Shown here: one piece after another, positions 1 to 9,434 of the stretch
How the letters are laid out: every line of letters starts with the position of its first letter
Numbering within the stretch: the first letter of the stretch is position 1
Assembly (NCBI RefSeq): GCF_041549525.1
Contig: NZ_CP157456.1
Location: 1,860,001 to 1,924,000 of the forward strand
Source of the DNA: Paenarthrobacter aurescens
Lineage (GTDB): Bacteria; Actinomycetota; Actinomycetes; Actinomycetales; Micrococcaceae
Length of the DNA stretch: 64,000 bases
Reading direction: 5' to 3'
Notes under the pieces: generated by a model
What the model was told of the DNA's origin: nothing
The model's input: the letters and a program-made list of their open reading frames with translations, nothing else
Database searches by the model: none
Program-made: the position numbers and the translations under genes

Positions 1-171
1 ATCAAGGACCTTCCTCCCGGGAACATCAGGCTGGATGGCACAAAAGTTGTGGTGGGAACCGGCTCCCATGCAGTGGAGCTGCGCCGGATCCAACCGGCAG
101 GTAAGAAAATGATGCCGTCCGCCGATTGGGCGCGCGGCTTGGCAACACCCGAGAGAGTGGTATTCGAATGA
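1..171 (+). CDS. fmt: Methionyl-tRNA formyltransferase, C-terminal fragment
   Basis: This is the last 56 codons of a gene that begins before the window. The translation carries the C-terminal signature of the Fmt family: a V-x-V-G-T-G stretch, then QPAGKK-M-P, then DWARG at the end, which belongs to the OB-like C-terminal domain that binds initiator tRNA. Fmt formylates Met-tRNA for translation initiation. The TGA stop overlaps the ATG of the rRNA methyltransferase gene that follows (ATGA), the usual fmt-rsmB coupling in actinobacteria. The catalytic domain is outside the window, so only the family assignment of the tail can be supported. Confidence 0.88.
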   Translation: MKDLPPGNIRLDGTKVVVGTGSHAVELRRIQPAGKKMMPSADWARGLATPERVVFE

Positions 172-1736
172 GCGAGTCCGGCCGACGAGGCCCCAACAAC
201 AGTGGGAGCCGGGACAGCGGCGGGGCGGGAAACCGGGGCTCGCAGGGCAGCCGGGGCGGCCGCGGAGAAAGCAGGCGCAACGCCCAGGGGCGCGAGCGCA
301 ACAGGGGGCCGCAGACGGGCTTTACCAACAACGCTCCTTCGCAGCGCACGCGTCGGGCTGATCCAGCCCGCCTCGTGGCTTTTGAAGTGCTTCGCGCCGT
401 TGCTTCCGAAGACGCCTACGCAAACCTCGTGCTGCCGGCACGTATCCGGGAGCACCGCCTGGACCGACGCGATGCCGGCTTCGCCACAGAGTTGAGCTAC
501 GGCGCGTTGCGCGGCCAAGGTACTTACGATGCTATTTTGGCCCGCTGCGTGGACAGGCCCTTGGAACAGCTGGATCCTGCCATTCTCGACGCCTTGCGAA
601 TCGGAGCACACCAGCTGCTTTCCATGCGCGTCCCCGCCCATGCTGCGCTGGACCAGACCGTCGGTTTGGCACGCGCGGTGATCGGGGCCGGCCCGTCCGC
701 GCTCATTAACGCTGTGCTTCGCAAGGTCACCGCCCACACTATGGGGGAGTGGCTGGAGATTCTGCTGGATGGCGAATCCGACGAAACCACCATAGCTGCG
801 CTGCGCCATGCCCACCCGGAGTGGATTGTCCGTGCACTGCGTCAATCTTTGGTGAACCACGGTCGCCCCAGGACGGAAATTGACGCCCTCCTGGAAGCCG
901 ATAACGCCGCTCCCGTAGTCAACCTGGTGGCTTTGCCCGGCTTGGGGAACCTGGACGAGGCATTCCACCATGGGGCCACAGCAGGTGAGTTGGTGGAAGA
1001 TTCAGCCCTTTCTGCCGGTGGGGACCTGGGACGCTTTGAATCGGTCCGGCGCGGTACAACCCGTGTCCAGGACGTTGGATCCCAACTTGTGGCCCGTGCT
1101 CTGGCTGGGGTCCAGTTGGACGAATCTCCAGCCCAGGGTGAACGCTGGCTGGACTTGTGCGCGGGCCCTGGCGGCAAGGCGGCCCTGCTGGCTGCTCTGG
1201 CCTACCGCGACGGCGCCACTTTGCTGGCCAACGAGCCTGCACCGCACCGGGCAAAGCTTGTTCAGCAAGCATTGTCAGCCGTGCCTCAGGAGGCCTGGGC
1301 GGTAAGGACCGGCGATGGCCGTGAAGTTGGTGCAGAGCAGAGCGGGACTTTTGACCGCGTTTTGGTGGACGTACCGTGCAGCGGTCTCGGTGCCCTCCGG
1401 AGGCGGCCGGAATCCAGGTGGCGCCGCTCTCCCAAGGACATCGGAGACTTGGGCCCCTTGCAGCGAGACCTGTTGAAATCAGCCCTTGATGCCGTAAAAC
1501 CCGGTGGCGTCGTGGCCTACGTGACGTGTTCTCCACATCCGGCCGAAACTACAGCCGTTGTTACCGACGTGCTGGCCAAACGTGAGGACCTTGAGCTGCT
1601 CGATGCCGGGGAGGCATTGGATAAGGTCAGCTTGACCGGCAATCTTGCCGCCGGTCACGAGCTCACTGCCCAGTTGTGGCCGCACATCCACCAAACGGAT
1701 GCCATGTTTATGGCAATCATCCGAAAGAAGCCGTAA
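168..1736 (+). CDS. rsmB: 16S rRNA (cytosine-967-C5)-methyltransferase RsmB
   Basis: A 522-residue enzyme that methylates C967 of 16S rRNA using S-adenosylmethionine. Residues 1-60 are a Gly/Arg/Ser-rich tail typical of actinobacterial forms. Residues about 66-195 look like the NusB-type RNA-binding domain. The methyltransferase domain follows, with the SAM loop DLCAGPGGK at 329-337, DVPCSG at 401-406 and TCSPHPAET at 453-461; the two Cys are the expected catalytic pair of RsmB/NOL1 enzymes. The ATG at 168 was chosen over an upstream in-frame codon at 126 because it overlaps the fmt stop as ATGA and removes residues that lie inside fmt. Confidence 0.93.
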   Translation: MSESGRRGPNNSGSRDSGGAGNRGSQGSRGGRGESRRNAQGRERNRGPQTGFTNNAPSQRTRRADPARLVAFEVLRAVASEDAYANLVLPARIREHRLDRRDAGFATELSYGALRGQGTYDAILARCVDRPLEQLDPAILDALRIGAHQLLSMRVPAHAALDQTVGLARAVIGAGPSALINAVLRKVTAHTMGEWLEILLDGESDETTIAALRHAHPEWIVRALRQSLVNHGRPRTEIDALLEADNAAPVVNLVALPGLGNLDEAFHHGATAGELVEDSALSAGGDLGRFESVRRGTTRVQDVGSQLVARALAGVQLDESPAQGERWLDLCAGPGGKAALLAALAYRDGATLLANEPAPHRAKLVQQALSAVPQEAWAVRTGDGREVGAEQSGTFDRVLVDVPCSGLGALRRRPESRWRRSPKDIGDLGPLQRDLLKSALDAVKPGGVVAYVTCSPHPAETTAVVTDVLAKREDLELLDAGEALDKVSLTGNLAAGHELTAQLWPHIHQTDAMFMAIIRKKP

Positions 1737-1822
1737 CAGGGAAGGCCTGACCGACGCCGTCAATGGCCGGTCCCGGCCCTGGCTGTCCTTTCCACCAACA
1801 ACAACCACCCGAAGGGGCTGCT

Positions 1823-2497
1823 TTGTCTCAGTGCTGTATCAACCCGAGCATCCTGTCAGCGGATTTCGTCAACCTTGAGGCGGAACTGCAGCGGATCAGC
1901 AATGCAGATGCCGTGCATGTTGACGTCATGGACAACCATTTTGTCCCCAACCTGACGCTGGGCTTGCCTGTTGTGCAGAGGATCCAGGCAGTCAGCCCGG
2001 TTCCGCTGGACGCGCATCTGATGATTTCCGACGCCGACCGCTGGGCGCCCGCGTACGCGGACGCCGGCGTAGCCTCGGTGACGTTCCATGCCGAAGCGGC
2101 CATGGCACCGGTCAAGCTTGCCCGTGAACTACGCGCCAGAGGCTCAAAGGCCGGCATGGCCCTGCGTCCGGCAACACCCGTGGAGCCGTACCTGGACATG
2201 CTCAGTGAACTGGACATGCTCTTGATCATGACGGTGGAGCCCGGATTCGGGGGACAGTCATTCTTGGACATCACCTTGCCCAAGATCCGTCGTGCGCGTG
2301 CGGCGATCGAAGGTTCGGGTATTGGTGTAGCCATCCAGGTGGACGGCGGCATCACTGAAGAAACCATTGTGCGGGCAGCCGAGGCCGGAGCGAACGTCTT
2401 TGTTGCAGGCTCGGCAGTTTACGGACATGAGGACCCCGCAGCAGCGATCGAAAGACTCCGCGCAGCGGGTCAGGCAGCTACCGGGATAAACGCCTGA
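1823..2497 (+). CDS. rpe: Ribulose-phosphate 3-epimerase
   Basis: Interconverts ribulose-5-phosphate and xylulose-5-phosphate in the pentose phosphate pathway; the product feeds riboflavin synthesis encoded next door. It is a 224-residue TIM barrel with [11 protein letters not shown] at the N terminus, the metal-binding [16 protein letters not shown] and EPGFGGQ segments, and QVDGGI near the end. The start is taken as TTG at 1823, preceded by a GAAGGGG ribosome-binding site about 6 bases away; an ATG 60 bases upstream is in frame but would add a non-conserved proline-rich tail. It lies 86 bases after rsmB in the same direction. Confidence 0.93.
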   Translation: MSQCCINPSILSADFVNLEAELQRISNADAVHVDVMDNHFVPNLTLGLPVVQRIQAVSPVPLDAHLMISDADRWAPAYADAGVASVTFHAEAAMAPVKLARELRARGSKAGMALRPATPVEPYLDMLSELDMLLIMTVEPGFGGQSFLDITLPKIRRARAAIEGSGIGVAIQVDGGITEETIVRAAEAGANVFVAGSAVYGHEDPAAAIERLRAAGQAATGINA

Positions 2498-2577
2498 CGA
2501 CCGTCACCACATGTTACGAAGATGGGCCGGGAATAGTCCGGTGATCTTTGTAGTTGTGGCAGAATAACAACACACAT

Positions 2578-2770
2578 ACGTGCTCCGGGGTCGGTGTAAG
2601 TCCGAACCGGCGGTTATAGTCCGCGACCCGCGCGCCATGGGACGTCCAAGTCATTGGATGTCTGATGGCAGACGGTTGAACTGGTGAAATTCCGGTACCG
2701 ACAGTTAAAGTCTGGATGGGAGAAGCACGTACAGTCATGCCTTGGGCGTTCCTTTTGAGACGCCCGGGCA
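2578..2770 (+). promoter_or_regulatory. FMN riboswitch (RFN element) with downstream hairpin
   Basis: The aptamer spans 2578-2730. Closing stem P1 is ACGTGCT (2578-2584) with AGCACGT (2724-2730). Between them lie the conserved RFN blocks: GGGTCGGTGTAAGTCCG, CCGGCGGTTATAGTCCGCGACCC, GGTGAAATTCCGGTACCGACAG and TTAAAGTCTGGATGGGAGAAG. A second stem (2738-2749 with 2760-2770, one bulged base, 10-base loop) follows before the transporter start at 2823. It has no T-run after it, so it may act at the level of translation or as an atypical terminator. It should repress the riboflavin transport and synthesis operon when FMN is abundant. Confidence 0.95.
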
Positions 2771-2822
2771 TTGCGCTGTCGTACACCCCCGGAGTCATCG
2801 CGGCTTACTGGGAAGGAACGGC

Positions 2823-3527
2823 ATGGACTTTCTGCGATGGCTCTTCGAAGCACAGATCCCCGTCGGAGGATCTGCTTTAGTCTTACGCGAAGTGCTTGGA
2901 AACATCTTTGGGCTCCTCAGCGCCCTCGGCGGAATGCGCCGAAAAGTTTGGGCATGGCCAATCGGCATCATCGGCAACCTCCTCCTGCTCACTGTCTTCC
3001 TGGGCAACGTCTTTGGCGCAGCTGCTCCGGCAACGCTGTGGGGCCAGGCCGCACGCCAGATCATGTTCATCGCGGTGGCCGTCTACGGCTGGTACCGGTG
3101 GAAGCAGGGCCAGGAATCGAGCACGCAGGGACGGGCAATCGTACCCGGGTGGGCCAGTAACAGGGTTCGGATCGCGCTGATCGCCGCCATGGTTGCCGGG
3201 ACGGCAGCTTTGACGCCCTTGTTCGACTCGCTGGGTTCCTACCCGCCCGTTTGGGCCGACGCCTGGACCTTCATGGGATCCCTGTTGGCAACCTATGGCA
3301 TGGCCAAGGGATGGACTGAATTCTGGCTGATCTGGGTGGCCGTTGACATTGTTGGTGTGCCGTTGCTGTTCAGTGCCGGCTACTACGCCAGCGCGGTGAT
3401 GTACCTGTTCTACGGCTTCTTCACCCTGACGGGCTTCTTTGTGTGGTGGCGGGCCGAAAAGCGCGAACGCCCCAGCGGCGACGCCGGTCCAGTGGCCGCT
3501 GCCCTCTCCGCAGGAGCACTCAAGTGA
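2823..3527 (+). CDS. ribM: PnuC-family riboflavin transporter (RibM-like)
   Basis: A 234-residue membrane protein of the PnuC family with about seven hydrophobic segments. The family-typical start (residues 1-30) is followed by GNIFGLLSALGGMRRKVWAWPIGIIGN, the PnuC motif region, and by YGWYRW. PnuC proteins move nicotinamide mononucleotide or vitamins; members placed under an FMN riboswitch in actinobacteria (RibM/PnuX) are riboflavin facilitators, so the substrate here is inferred from the riboswitch. The start is the ATG at 2823 with GGAAGGA upstream. The stop overlaps the GTG of ribD. Confidence 0.88.
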   Translation: MDFLRWLFEAQIPVGGSALVLREVLGNIFGLLSALGGMRRKVWAWPIGIIGNLLLLTVFLGNVFGAAAPATLWGQAARQIMFIAVAVYGWYRWKQGQESSTQGRAIVPGWASNRVRIALIAAMVAGTAALTPLFDSLGSYPPVWADAWTFMGSLLATYGMAKGWTEFWLIWVAVDIVGVPLLFSAGYYASAVMYLFYGFFTLTGFFVWWRAEKRERPSGDAGPVAAALSAGALK

Positions 3528-4660
3528 GCACCGCAAGTACCCTCTACTCTGCAGCGGAAGATGCGGCCATGGAGGCCGCTCTGGAAGCCGCCTTGGCCGG
3601 CCCCCGTGGTGCGAATCCGTTAGTGGGGGCGGTCATTCTCAGCCCGCAGGGCGAACAGCTGGCCACCGGTTATCACCGGGGAGCCGGAACGGCCCACGCT
3701 GAAGCCGACGCGATATTCGAGGCCCGGAAGAACGGCGTCGATACCGCAGGAACCACCATGATTGTCACCTTGGAACCATGCAACCATGTAGGCCGGACCG
3801 GGCCTTGCGCCCAAGCGATCATTGAAGCCGGAATCGCGAGGGTGATTTACGCGGTGGACGATCCCCATGATCCTGCCGCCGGTGGAGCCCGCACACTGAC
3901 CGCTGCCGGGGTGCAGGTCAGCTCCGGACTGAAAAGCGGCAAGGCACTGGACCTGAACCGTGACTGGTTCGACGCCGTTGCGGCCAAGCGCCCTTTCGTC
4001 ACCTTGCATATTGCCCAGACGCTGGACAGCCGGATCGCCGCGGTTGACGGCACCAGCCAGTGGATCTCCTGCCCGGAGTCACTGGCGGACAACCACGGAC
4101 TGCGTGGCCTGATCGACGCGATTCTGGTAGGTACGGGAACCGTGCTGATCGACAATCCGCGCCTGACGGCACGGACGCCCGATGGCGAACTCTCGGCCCG
4201 TCAACCCCTACGGGCAGTCATGGGCTTGCGGGAAATCCCGGAGGATGCCGCAGTCCGCGGAACGGACGGGCGTTTTGTTCACCTGCCAACACGGGATCCG
4301 GCCGAAGCCTTGGGGATGCTGTTTGAGCAAGGGGTCCGGCACCTCATGGTGGAGGGAGGCTCATCGATCCTGAGCACTTTCCTCGCAGCAGACCTGGTGG
4401 ATGAGCTCATTGTTTACCTCGCCCCAACGCTGCTGGGATCCGGTACGCCGGCCCTCAACGACCTCGGCATCACCACGCTGGCCGATGCACAGCATTGGTC
4501 ATGGGATGAAGCCGGAGGCGGCGCAGTCCGCATCCTCGGCAACGACCTTCGACTGCACCTTAGATCCCCGCGGGGTGCCGCCAACATCAACAGGAATTCG
4601 GTTTCGCAGACCACAGCTGCTCGCGGTGAAGCTGCGGAATATCTCACAGGAGGAAACTAA
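3524..4660 (+). CDS. ribD: Bifunctional diaminohydroxyphosphoribosylaminopyrimidine deaminase / reductase
   Basis: Catalyses the second and third steps of riboflavin synthesis from GTP. In the 378-residue product the deaminase domain is first, with zinc-binding HAEADA at 58-63 and PCNHVGRTGPC at 85-95. The NADPH-dependent reductase domain follows, with the TLDSRIAAVDGTSQWIS region and VEGGSSILSTF near residue 285. The GTG at 3524 overlaps the transporter stop as GTGA and gives the expected N terminus; the open frame reaches further upstream only by reading inside the transporter gene. The stop overlaps the ATG of ribE (TAATG). The C terminus of about 25 residues is not conserved. Confidence 0.94.
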   Translation: MSTASTLYSAAEDAAMEAALEAALAGPRGANPLVGAVILSPQGEQLATGYHRGAGTAHAEADAIFEARKNGVDTAGTTMIVTLEPCNHVGRTGPCAQAIIEAGIARVIYAVDDPHDPAAGGARTLTAAGVQVSSGLKSGKALDLNRDWFDAVAAKRPFVTLHIAQTLDSRIAAVDGTSQWISCPESLADNHGLRGLIDAILVGTGTVLIDNPRLTARTPDGELSARQPLRAVMGLREIPEDAAVRGTDGRFVHLPTRDPAEALGMLFEQGVRHLMVEGGSSILSTFLAADLVDELIVYLAPTLLGSGTPALNDLGITTLADAQHWSWDEAGGGAVRILGNDLRLHLRSPRGAANINRNSVSQTTAARGEAAEYLTGGN

Positions 4661-5289
4661 TGTTTACGGGAATCGTTGCCGAGCAAGGCACAGTTCTGGG
4701 CATTGAGCACGACGGCGACACCAGTGCGACGCTGCGGCTAAAAGCCCCCACGACGACGGAGGGATTGCCGTTGGGCGGTTCGATCGCCGTCAACGGGGTC
4801 TGCCTCACAGCCACGGAGATCAACGGCCAGGACTTCAGCGTTGACGTCATGGGCGAGACATTGATCCGGACCACCATCGGCGGGTTGTCAGCAGGAGATC
4901 CGGTCAACCTTGAGCGTTGCGTTCCGGCCGGTGGGCGGCTGGACGGCCATGTTGTCCAGGGTCACGTGGACGGCGTTGGCGAACTGCTCGAACGCGAGCC
5001 CCTGGGAAACTGGGATCGGCTGCGGTTCGCGGTGCCGGCCACGCTGGCACGGTACATCGCCGAAAAAGGTTCGATCGCCGTCGACGGCGTTTCACTGACG
5101 GTGACTGCCGTCAGCCCGGCCGCAGAGCAGGCCCCTTGGTTTGAAGTGGGGCTGATCCCCACCACTCTGGAAGAGACAGGCTTGGGCGCCAAAACGGTGG
5201 GAGGGCGGGTCAACATCGAAGTTGATGTGCTGGCCAAATACACCGAGCGACTTCTGTCCTTCGGGCCTTTGCAGGGAGACCTGAAATGA
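4660..5289 (+). CDS. ribE: Riboflavin synthase, alpha chain
   Basis: Dismutates two 6,7-dimethyl-8-ribityllumazine molecules to riboflavin, the last step of the pathway. The 209-residue product starts [12 protein letters not shown], the hallmark of the family, and contains two repeated lumazine-binding halves, each with a GGS/KGSIA(V/V)NGV(S/C)LT-type segment (residues about 40-52 and 131-143) and GHVDGVG at about 104-110. An AGGAGGA site lies 5 bases before the ATG. It sits inside the rib operon, overlapping ribD by one base and ribB by four. Named ribC in some genomes. Confidence 0.95.
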   Translation: MFTGIVAEQGTVLGIEHDGDTSATLRLKAPTTTEGLPLGGSIAVNGVCLTATEINGQDFSVDVMGETLIRTTIGGLSAGDPVNLERCVPAGGRLDGHVVQGHVDGVGELLEREPLGNWDRLRFAVPATLARYIAEKGSIAVDGVSLTVTAVSPAAEQAPWFEVGLIPTTLEETGLGAKTVGGRVNIEVDVLAKYTERLLSFGPLQGDLK

Positions 5290-5981
5290 GCGCCCCGGCC
5301 AAGACCACTCCGGCCGGCACGGCAGGTACCGGGCTCGATCCCGTTGAATCAGCGATCGCCGCCATGGCCGCCGGGCTCCCCGTGATTGTGGTGGACAACG
5401 AAGACCGGGAAAACGAAGGCGACATCATTTTCGCTGCCGAGCACGCCACCCCGGCACTGATGGGATGGACCATCCGGTATTCATCCGGCGTCATCTGCGT
5501 TCCTTTGAGTGCAGAGCGCGCGGACGCACTGGTACTGCCGCCCATGGTGGAGATCAACGAGGACGCCAAGGGCACTGCTTACACAGTTTCCTGCGATGCT
5601 GCGATCGGAGTCAGCACCGGAATCTCTGCCACCGACCGTGCGCTGACGGCCCGGATTCTGGCGGATCCAAGCAGTACTCCGGCGTCGATCACGCGCCCCG
5701 GGCATATTTTCCCGTTGCGGGCAGTTAACGGGGGAGTGCGTGAACGTCCAGGTCACACGGAAGCTGCTGTTGACCTGTGTCGTCTTGCCGGACTCGCTCC
5801 GGTGGGTGTGATCGCAGAGTTGGTACATGACGACGGTGAAATGATGCGGCTGGACAGTTTGCGCACTTTCGCCGCCAACCATGGATGCCCCCTCATCTCC
5901 ATCGAGGATCTGGTGTCCTATGTTGAGGCGGTAGAGTCGCGGACGGCACATGTTTCACAGGAGGACGAGGAGAAGCGATGA
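5286..5981 (+). CDS. ribB: 3,4-dihydroxy-2-butanone-4-phosphate synthase
   Basis: Makes the four-carbon riboflavin precursor from ribulose-5-phosphate. The 231-residue protein carries the metal-binding [13 protein letters not shown] segment (35-47), SSGVICVPL, and the later [11 protein letters not shown] and [11 protein letters not shown] motifs. In many actinobacteria this domain is fused to GTP cyclohydrolase II; here the two are separate genes with an ATGA overlap at 5978-5981. No sign of a sequencing frameshift: RibA has its own start and an N-terminal linker. Confidence 0.94.
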   Translation: MSAPAKTTPAGTAGTGLDPVESAIAAMAAGLPVIVVDNEDRENEGDIIFAAEHATPALMGWTIRYSSGVICVPLSAERADALVLPPMVEINEDAKGTAYTVSCDAAIGVSTGISATDRALTARILADPSSTPASITRPGHIFPLRAVNGGVRERPGHTEAAVDLCRLAGLAPVGVIAELVHDDGEMMRLDSLRTFAANHGCPLISIEDLVSYVEAVESRTAHVSQEDEEKR

Positions 5982-6682
5982 CCGCATCGACCACACGCAG
6001 CACTGACCACACCGGCCCCGGGCCGCACCCCGTCAGCGGTGGGCCGATCGTGCAGTTACCTACGGCATTTGGTGACTTTGTGGCACAGGCGTGGACTGAC
6101 CTTGAGACCGGCCACGAGCACCTTGCCGTGAGCTCCCCGAATCCGCCCAAGGGTGGGCGCGCGCCGCTGGTGCGGCTGCACTCTGAGTGCCTCACCGGTG
6201 ATGTGTTCGGTTCGTACCGCTGCGATTGCGGTGAGCAGCTGGCCTTTGCCTTGGAACTCATTCACGCAGAGGGCGGGACGCTGCTGTACCTTCGCGGCCA
6301 GGAAGGCCGTGGCATTGGCCTGGCCAACAAAATCAAGGCTTACGCGCTGCAGGAAGCCGGTTTTGACACCGTGGAGGCCAACGAACAGCTCGGACTACCT
6401 GTAGATGCACGCTCCTACACTGCGGCGGGCCAGATCCTGGCCGAAATGGGATTGCACGAGGTCAGGTTGTTGAGCAACAATCCGGACAAGCAGAACCGCC
6501 TCGCCCAAGCGGGGGTAACGGTTGTAGAAATGGTTCCCACCGAGGTCCCTTCCCGCGAACAGAACCTCCGCTACCTGCAAACCAAGAAAGACCGGATGGA
6601 CCACCGGCTGGCACTCGAGGTTGAGCCCGTCAGCAACGGCAAGACACCTGCAGCCAACTCCTTTGACCACAACCAAGACTGA
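5978..6682 (+). CDS. ribA: GTP cyclohydrolase II
   Basis: First step of riboflavin synthesis: opens the imidazole ring of GTP. The 234-residue product has the zinc ligands Cys71, Cys82 and Cys84 in [15 protein letters not shown], and the catalytic [10 protein letters not shown] at 106-115. NPDKQ, seen in other RibA proteins, lies near residue 168. The first 60 residues are a variable linker that in RibBA fusions would join the two domains. Translationally coupled to ribB (ATGA). The stop at 6682 is 17 bases before ribH. Confidence 0.95.
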   Translation: MTASTTRSTDHTGPGPHPVSGGPIVQLPTAFGDFVAQAWTDLETGHEHLAVSSPNPPKGGRAPLVRLHSECLTGDVFGSYRCDCGEQLAFALELIHAEGGTLLYLRGQEGRGIGLANKIKAYALQEAGFDTVEANEQLGLPVDARSYTAAGQILAEMGLHEVRLLSNNPDKQNRLAQAGVTVVEMVPTEVPSREQNLRYLQTKKDRMDHRLALEVEPVSNGKTPAANSFDHNQD

Positions 6683-6699
6683 ACGGACCAACAGCGACT

Positions 6700-7185
6700 A
6701 TGAGCGGCCACGGCGCACCCACCATTGACCTCACCACCCTCAACCCCGAGGAAACTTCCCAACTGAAGCTGGCCATTGTGGCGGCAAGTTGGCACACACA
6801 GATCATGGACGGACTTGTTGACGGCGCCCTTCGCGCAGCCGAGGAAGCCGGCATCGCCGAACCCACACTGCTGCGGGTTCCGGGCAGCTTCGAGCTTCCG
6901 GTTGCCGCAGCCAGGCTCGCACCGCACTTTGACGCCGTCGTAGCTCTTGGCGTGGTGATCCGCGGCGGAACGCCGCACTTCGACTACGTCTGCCAGGCTG
7001 CGACGTCGGGACTTACGGACGTCAGTGTCCGCACCGGAGTGCCGGTCGGTTTTGGCGTCCTCACCTGCGATACCGAGCAGCAGGGGATCGACCGGGCCGG
7101 TCTTCCAGGTTCCAAGGAAGACAAAGGCCACGAAGCAGTGACCGCTGCTTTGGCCACGGCTGTGACCCTTAAGCAGTTCAGCTAG
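6700..7185 (+). CDS. ribH: 6,7-dimethyl-8-ribityllumazine synthase
   Basis: Condenses the RibB and RibA/RibD products to the lumazine, substrate of RibE. The 161-residue protein has the family blocks [47 protein letters not shown] and [11 protein letters not shown](G)IDRA, plus GHEA near the C terminus. Last gene of the FMN-controlled operon; a strong hairpin follows at 7194. The ribosome-binding site before the ATG at 6700 is weak, but the next in-frame starts would cut into conserved sequence. Confidence 0.95.
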   Translation: MSGHGAPTIDLTTLNPEETSQLKLAIVAASWHTQIMDGLVDGALRAAEEAGIAEPTLLRVPGSFELPVAAARLAPHFDAVVALGVVIRGGTPHFDYVCQAATSGLTDVSVRTGVPVGFGVLTCDTEQQGIDRAGLPGSKEDKGHEAVTAALATAVTLKQFS

Positions 7186-7193
7186 AAATGCCG

Positions 7194-7241
7194 ATGATGA
7201 AGGGGATGTGAGTGTGTCTTCACTCACATCCCCTTCGTCAT
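7194..7241. terminator. Hairpin terminator after the riboflavin operon
   Basis: A near-perfect inverted repeat: 7194-7214 (ATGATGAAGGGGATGTGAGTG) pairs with 7221-7241 around a 6-base loop; there is one mismatch. It starts 8 bases after the ribH stop and has no T-run, the form often called I-shaped in actinobacteria. It probably also separates hisE from the rib operon. Confidence 0.82.
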
Positions 7242-7291
7242 GCAACGCCCCAACAAGCGGCAGCCGCCTTCAAGCAAGTAGTCTGGAGGGC

Positions 7292-7555
7292 GTGAAGAAT
7301 TTCGAGACGCTGTTCGCAGAACTGAGTGAGAAAGCAGCGACCCGCCCGGCAGGTTCGCGCACGGTTGCCGAACTGGACTCCGGGATCCATGGCATCGGCA
7401 AAAAGGTTGTCGAAGAGGCCGCCGAAGTCTGGATGGCCGCAGAGTACGAATCCGACGAAGCCGCTGCTGAAGAAATCTCCCAGTTGCTGTACCACCTGCA
7501 GGTCCTTATGCTCGCCAAGGGCCTCAGCCTGGAGGACGTTTACAAGCATCTCTAG
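7292..7555 (+). CDS. hisE: Phosphoribosyl-ATP diphosphatase
   Basis: Second step of histidine synthesis: hydrolyses phosphoribosyl-ATP to phosphoribosyl-AMP. The 87-residue all-helical protein has [32 protein letters not shown], where the E-E-x-x-E residues bind metal, and [13 protein letters not shown]. The GTG at 7292 gives the usual N terminus ([11 protein letters not shown]); GGAGGG lies right before it with short spacing. The frame is open back to 7208 but that part falls in the rib terminator hairpin and is not conserved. hisG follows 84 bases on. Confidence 0.93.
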   Translation: MKNFETLFAELSEKAATRPAGSRTVAELDSGIHGIGKKVVEEAAEVWMAAEYESDEAAAEEISQLLYHLQVLMLAKGLSLEDVYKHL

Positions 7556-7639
7556 CCACGCCACTCCGCCTGCCCGTGGCGGAGCCCATTGCGTGGCCAA
7601 GGTGCCTGAAAACCTCCATTCCAAAAAGAAAGTCTCCCA

Positions 7640-8500
7640 ATGCTCCGTGTAGCAGTCCCCAATAAGGGATCCCTGTCCGAAGCCGCCTCGGCAATGTTGT
7701 CCGAGGCCGGCTACCGCCAGCGCCGCGATTCCCGTGAACTGGTCATGGTTGATCCCGACAATGACATTGAGTTCTTCTTCCTCCGTCCCCGCGACATCGC
7801 CGTTTACGTAGGCCAGGGAACCCTGGACGTCGGCATCACCGGCCGGGACCTTTTGCTGGACGCCAAGGTGGAAGCTGAGGAGTTGCTGCCCCTGGGCTTC
7901 GCACCGTCCACGTTCCGTTTTGCCGGCCCCGTAGGTGACTTCACCGGCGTCGAGCAGCTCGAAGGCAAGCGCCTTGCCACCAGTTATGACGGTCTTCTGC
8001 GTGATTACCTCTCCGAGCGCGGCGTTAACGCCACGGTGGTCCGCCTGGACGGAGCTGTGGAGTCCTCGGTACGCCTTGGCGTCGCGGACGCGATTGCCGA
8101 CGTCGTTGAAACAGGAAACACCCTCAAAGCCGCCGGCATGGAAATCTTTGGCGACCCCATCCTCAAGTCCGAGGCCGTGCTGATCCGCCGCTCCAACTCG
8201 GGCGGCTCGGCCAACGGGACGGCCAAGGAGATCGACACCCTCATCCGGCGCCTGCAAGGTGTCCTTGTGGCGCGCCAATACGTGCTCATGGATTACGACA
8301 TCCGCAAGGATCTGGTGGAGGATGCCGCAGCGCTGACCCCTGGCCTTGAATCGCCCACGGTCTCACCGCTGCGGGACTCCGAGTGGGTGGCCGTGCGGTC
8401 CATGGTTCCGAAGAAGGAAACCAACCGCATCATGGACGAGCTGTACGACCTCGGCGCCCGCGCCATCCTGGTCAGCAGCATTCACGCCTGCCGCATCTGA
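7640..8500 (+). CDS. hisG: ATP phosphoribosyltransferase, long form
   Basis: First committed step of histidine synthesis. At 286 residues it is the long, homohexameric form with its own C-terminal regulatory domain (residues about 210-286, ending SSIHACRI), so it needs no HisZ. The catalytic part starts LRVAVPNKGSLSEAA, has DIEFFFLRPRDIAVYVGQGTLDVGITGRDLL, and the PRPP loop DAIADVVETGNTL. Feedback inhibition by histidine through the ACT-like C-terminal domain is expected from the family. Confidence 0.95.
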   Translation: MLRVAVPNKGSLSEAASAMLSEAGYRQRRDSRELVMVDPDNDIEFFFLRPRDIAVYVGQGTLDVGITGRDLLLDAKVEAEELLPLGFAPSTFRFAGPVGDFTGVEQLEGKRLATSYDGLLRDYLSERGVNATVVRLDGAVESSVRLGVADAIADVVETGNTLKAAGMEIFGDPILKSEAVLIRRSNSGGSANGTAKEIDTLIRRLQGVLVARQYVLMDYDIRKDLVEDAAALTPGLESPTVSPLRDSEWVAVRSMVPKKETNRIMDELYDLGARAILVSSIHACRI

Positions 8501-8578
8501 TCCAGCGCAGCAGTTTTGTTGCCGCACATCAGAAATCAGCAGGCGTTCGCATCAGACAGCAGAACTTAGGAGCAGCAC

Positions 8579-9355
8579 ATGGCTGTAGCCGTACGCGTTA
8601 TACCGTGCCTGGATGTTGACGCCGGCCGCGTGGTCAAAGGCGTCAACTTTGAAGGACTCCGCGACGCCGGTGATCCGGTGGAACTGGCGCATCGCTACGA
8701 CAATGGCGGGGCTGATGAGCTGACGTTCCTGGACGTCACGGCGTCCTCCGGTAATCGGGAAACCACCTTCGACGTGGTTCGCCGCACCGCTGAGGAAGTC
8801 TTCATTCCCCTCACCGTTGGCGGTGGCGTCCGTGGTGTTGCCGAGGTGGATAAGCTCCTGCGTTTCGGTGCGGACAAGGCATCCATCAACACCGCCGCCG
8901 TCGCCCGGCCCGATGTCATCGATGAAATCACCCGCCACTTCGGCTCGCAAGTGCTGGTGCTGTCCGTGGATGCACGCCGGACCCGCGAAGGTGACCAGCC
9001 GACGTCGTCCGGTTTTGAGGTGACCACCCACGGTGGCCGTACCGGCACCGGGATCGACGCCATTGCCTGGGCCAAGGAAGCAGCTGATCGGGGCGTAGGT
9101 GAAATCCTGCTCAACTCCATTGACGCCGACGGCACCAAAGACGGTTTCGATCTTGAACTGATCCGCCTGGTTCGTGCCGCAGTAAACATCCCCATCATCG
9201 CCTCCGGCGGCGCAGGTGTGCCGGCGCATTTCCCGCCCGCCGTGGAAGCAGGGGCAGATGCCGTACTGGCGGCCTCGGTGTTCCACTTTGGCCCCGATGA
9301 CATGATTGCCCAGGTTAAGAGCGCCATTCGCGAAGCCGGCTTCGAGGTTCGCTGA
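8579..9355 (+). CDS. hisF: Imidazole glycerol phosphate synthase, cyclase subunit
   Basis: A 258-residue TIM barrel that, with the glutaminase HisH, makes imidazole glycerol phosphate and AICAR. It begins [21 protein letters not shown] with the catalytic Asp, has [10 protein letters not shown] and [15 protein letters not shown] with the second catalytic Asp, and ends with ASGGAG. RBS AGGAGCA precedes the ATG. HisH and HisA are not in this window, so the his genes here are a subset. A bidirectional hairpin follows. Confidence 0.95.
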   Translation: MAVAVRVIPCLDVDAGRVVKGVNFEGLRDAGDPVELAHRYDNGGADELTFLDVTASSGNRETTFDVVRRTAEEVFIPLTVGGGVRGVAEVDKLLRFGADKASINTAAVARPDVIDEITRHFGSQVLVLSVDARRTREGDQPTSSGFEVTTHGGRTGTGIDAIAWAKEAADRGVGEILLNSIDADGTKDGFDLELIRLVRAAVNIPIIASGGAGVPAHFPPAVEAGADAVLAASVFHFGPDDMIAQVKSAIREAGFEVR

Positions 9356-9370
9356 GTTCAAGCGTTAAGC

Positions 9371-9409
9371 AGCAATGGAGGGTCACCGTGCAGGTGGCCC
9401 TCCATTGCT
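9371..9409. terminator. Bidirectional hairpin terminator between hisF and the TIGR03085 gene
   Basis: AGCAATGGAGGGTCACC (9371-9387) pairs with GGTGGCCCTCCATTGCT (9393-9409) across a 5-base loop, one G-T pair, 17-bp stem. It lies between convergent genes and could serve both. Confidence 0.85.
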
Positions 9410-9434
9410 GTTATGGCTTGTTGTTTGGTCCGGT

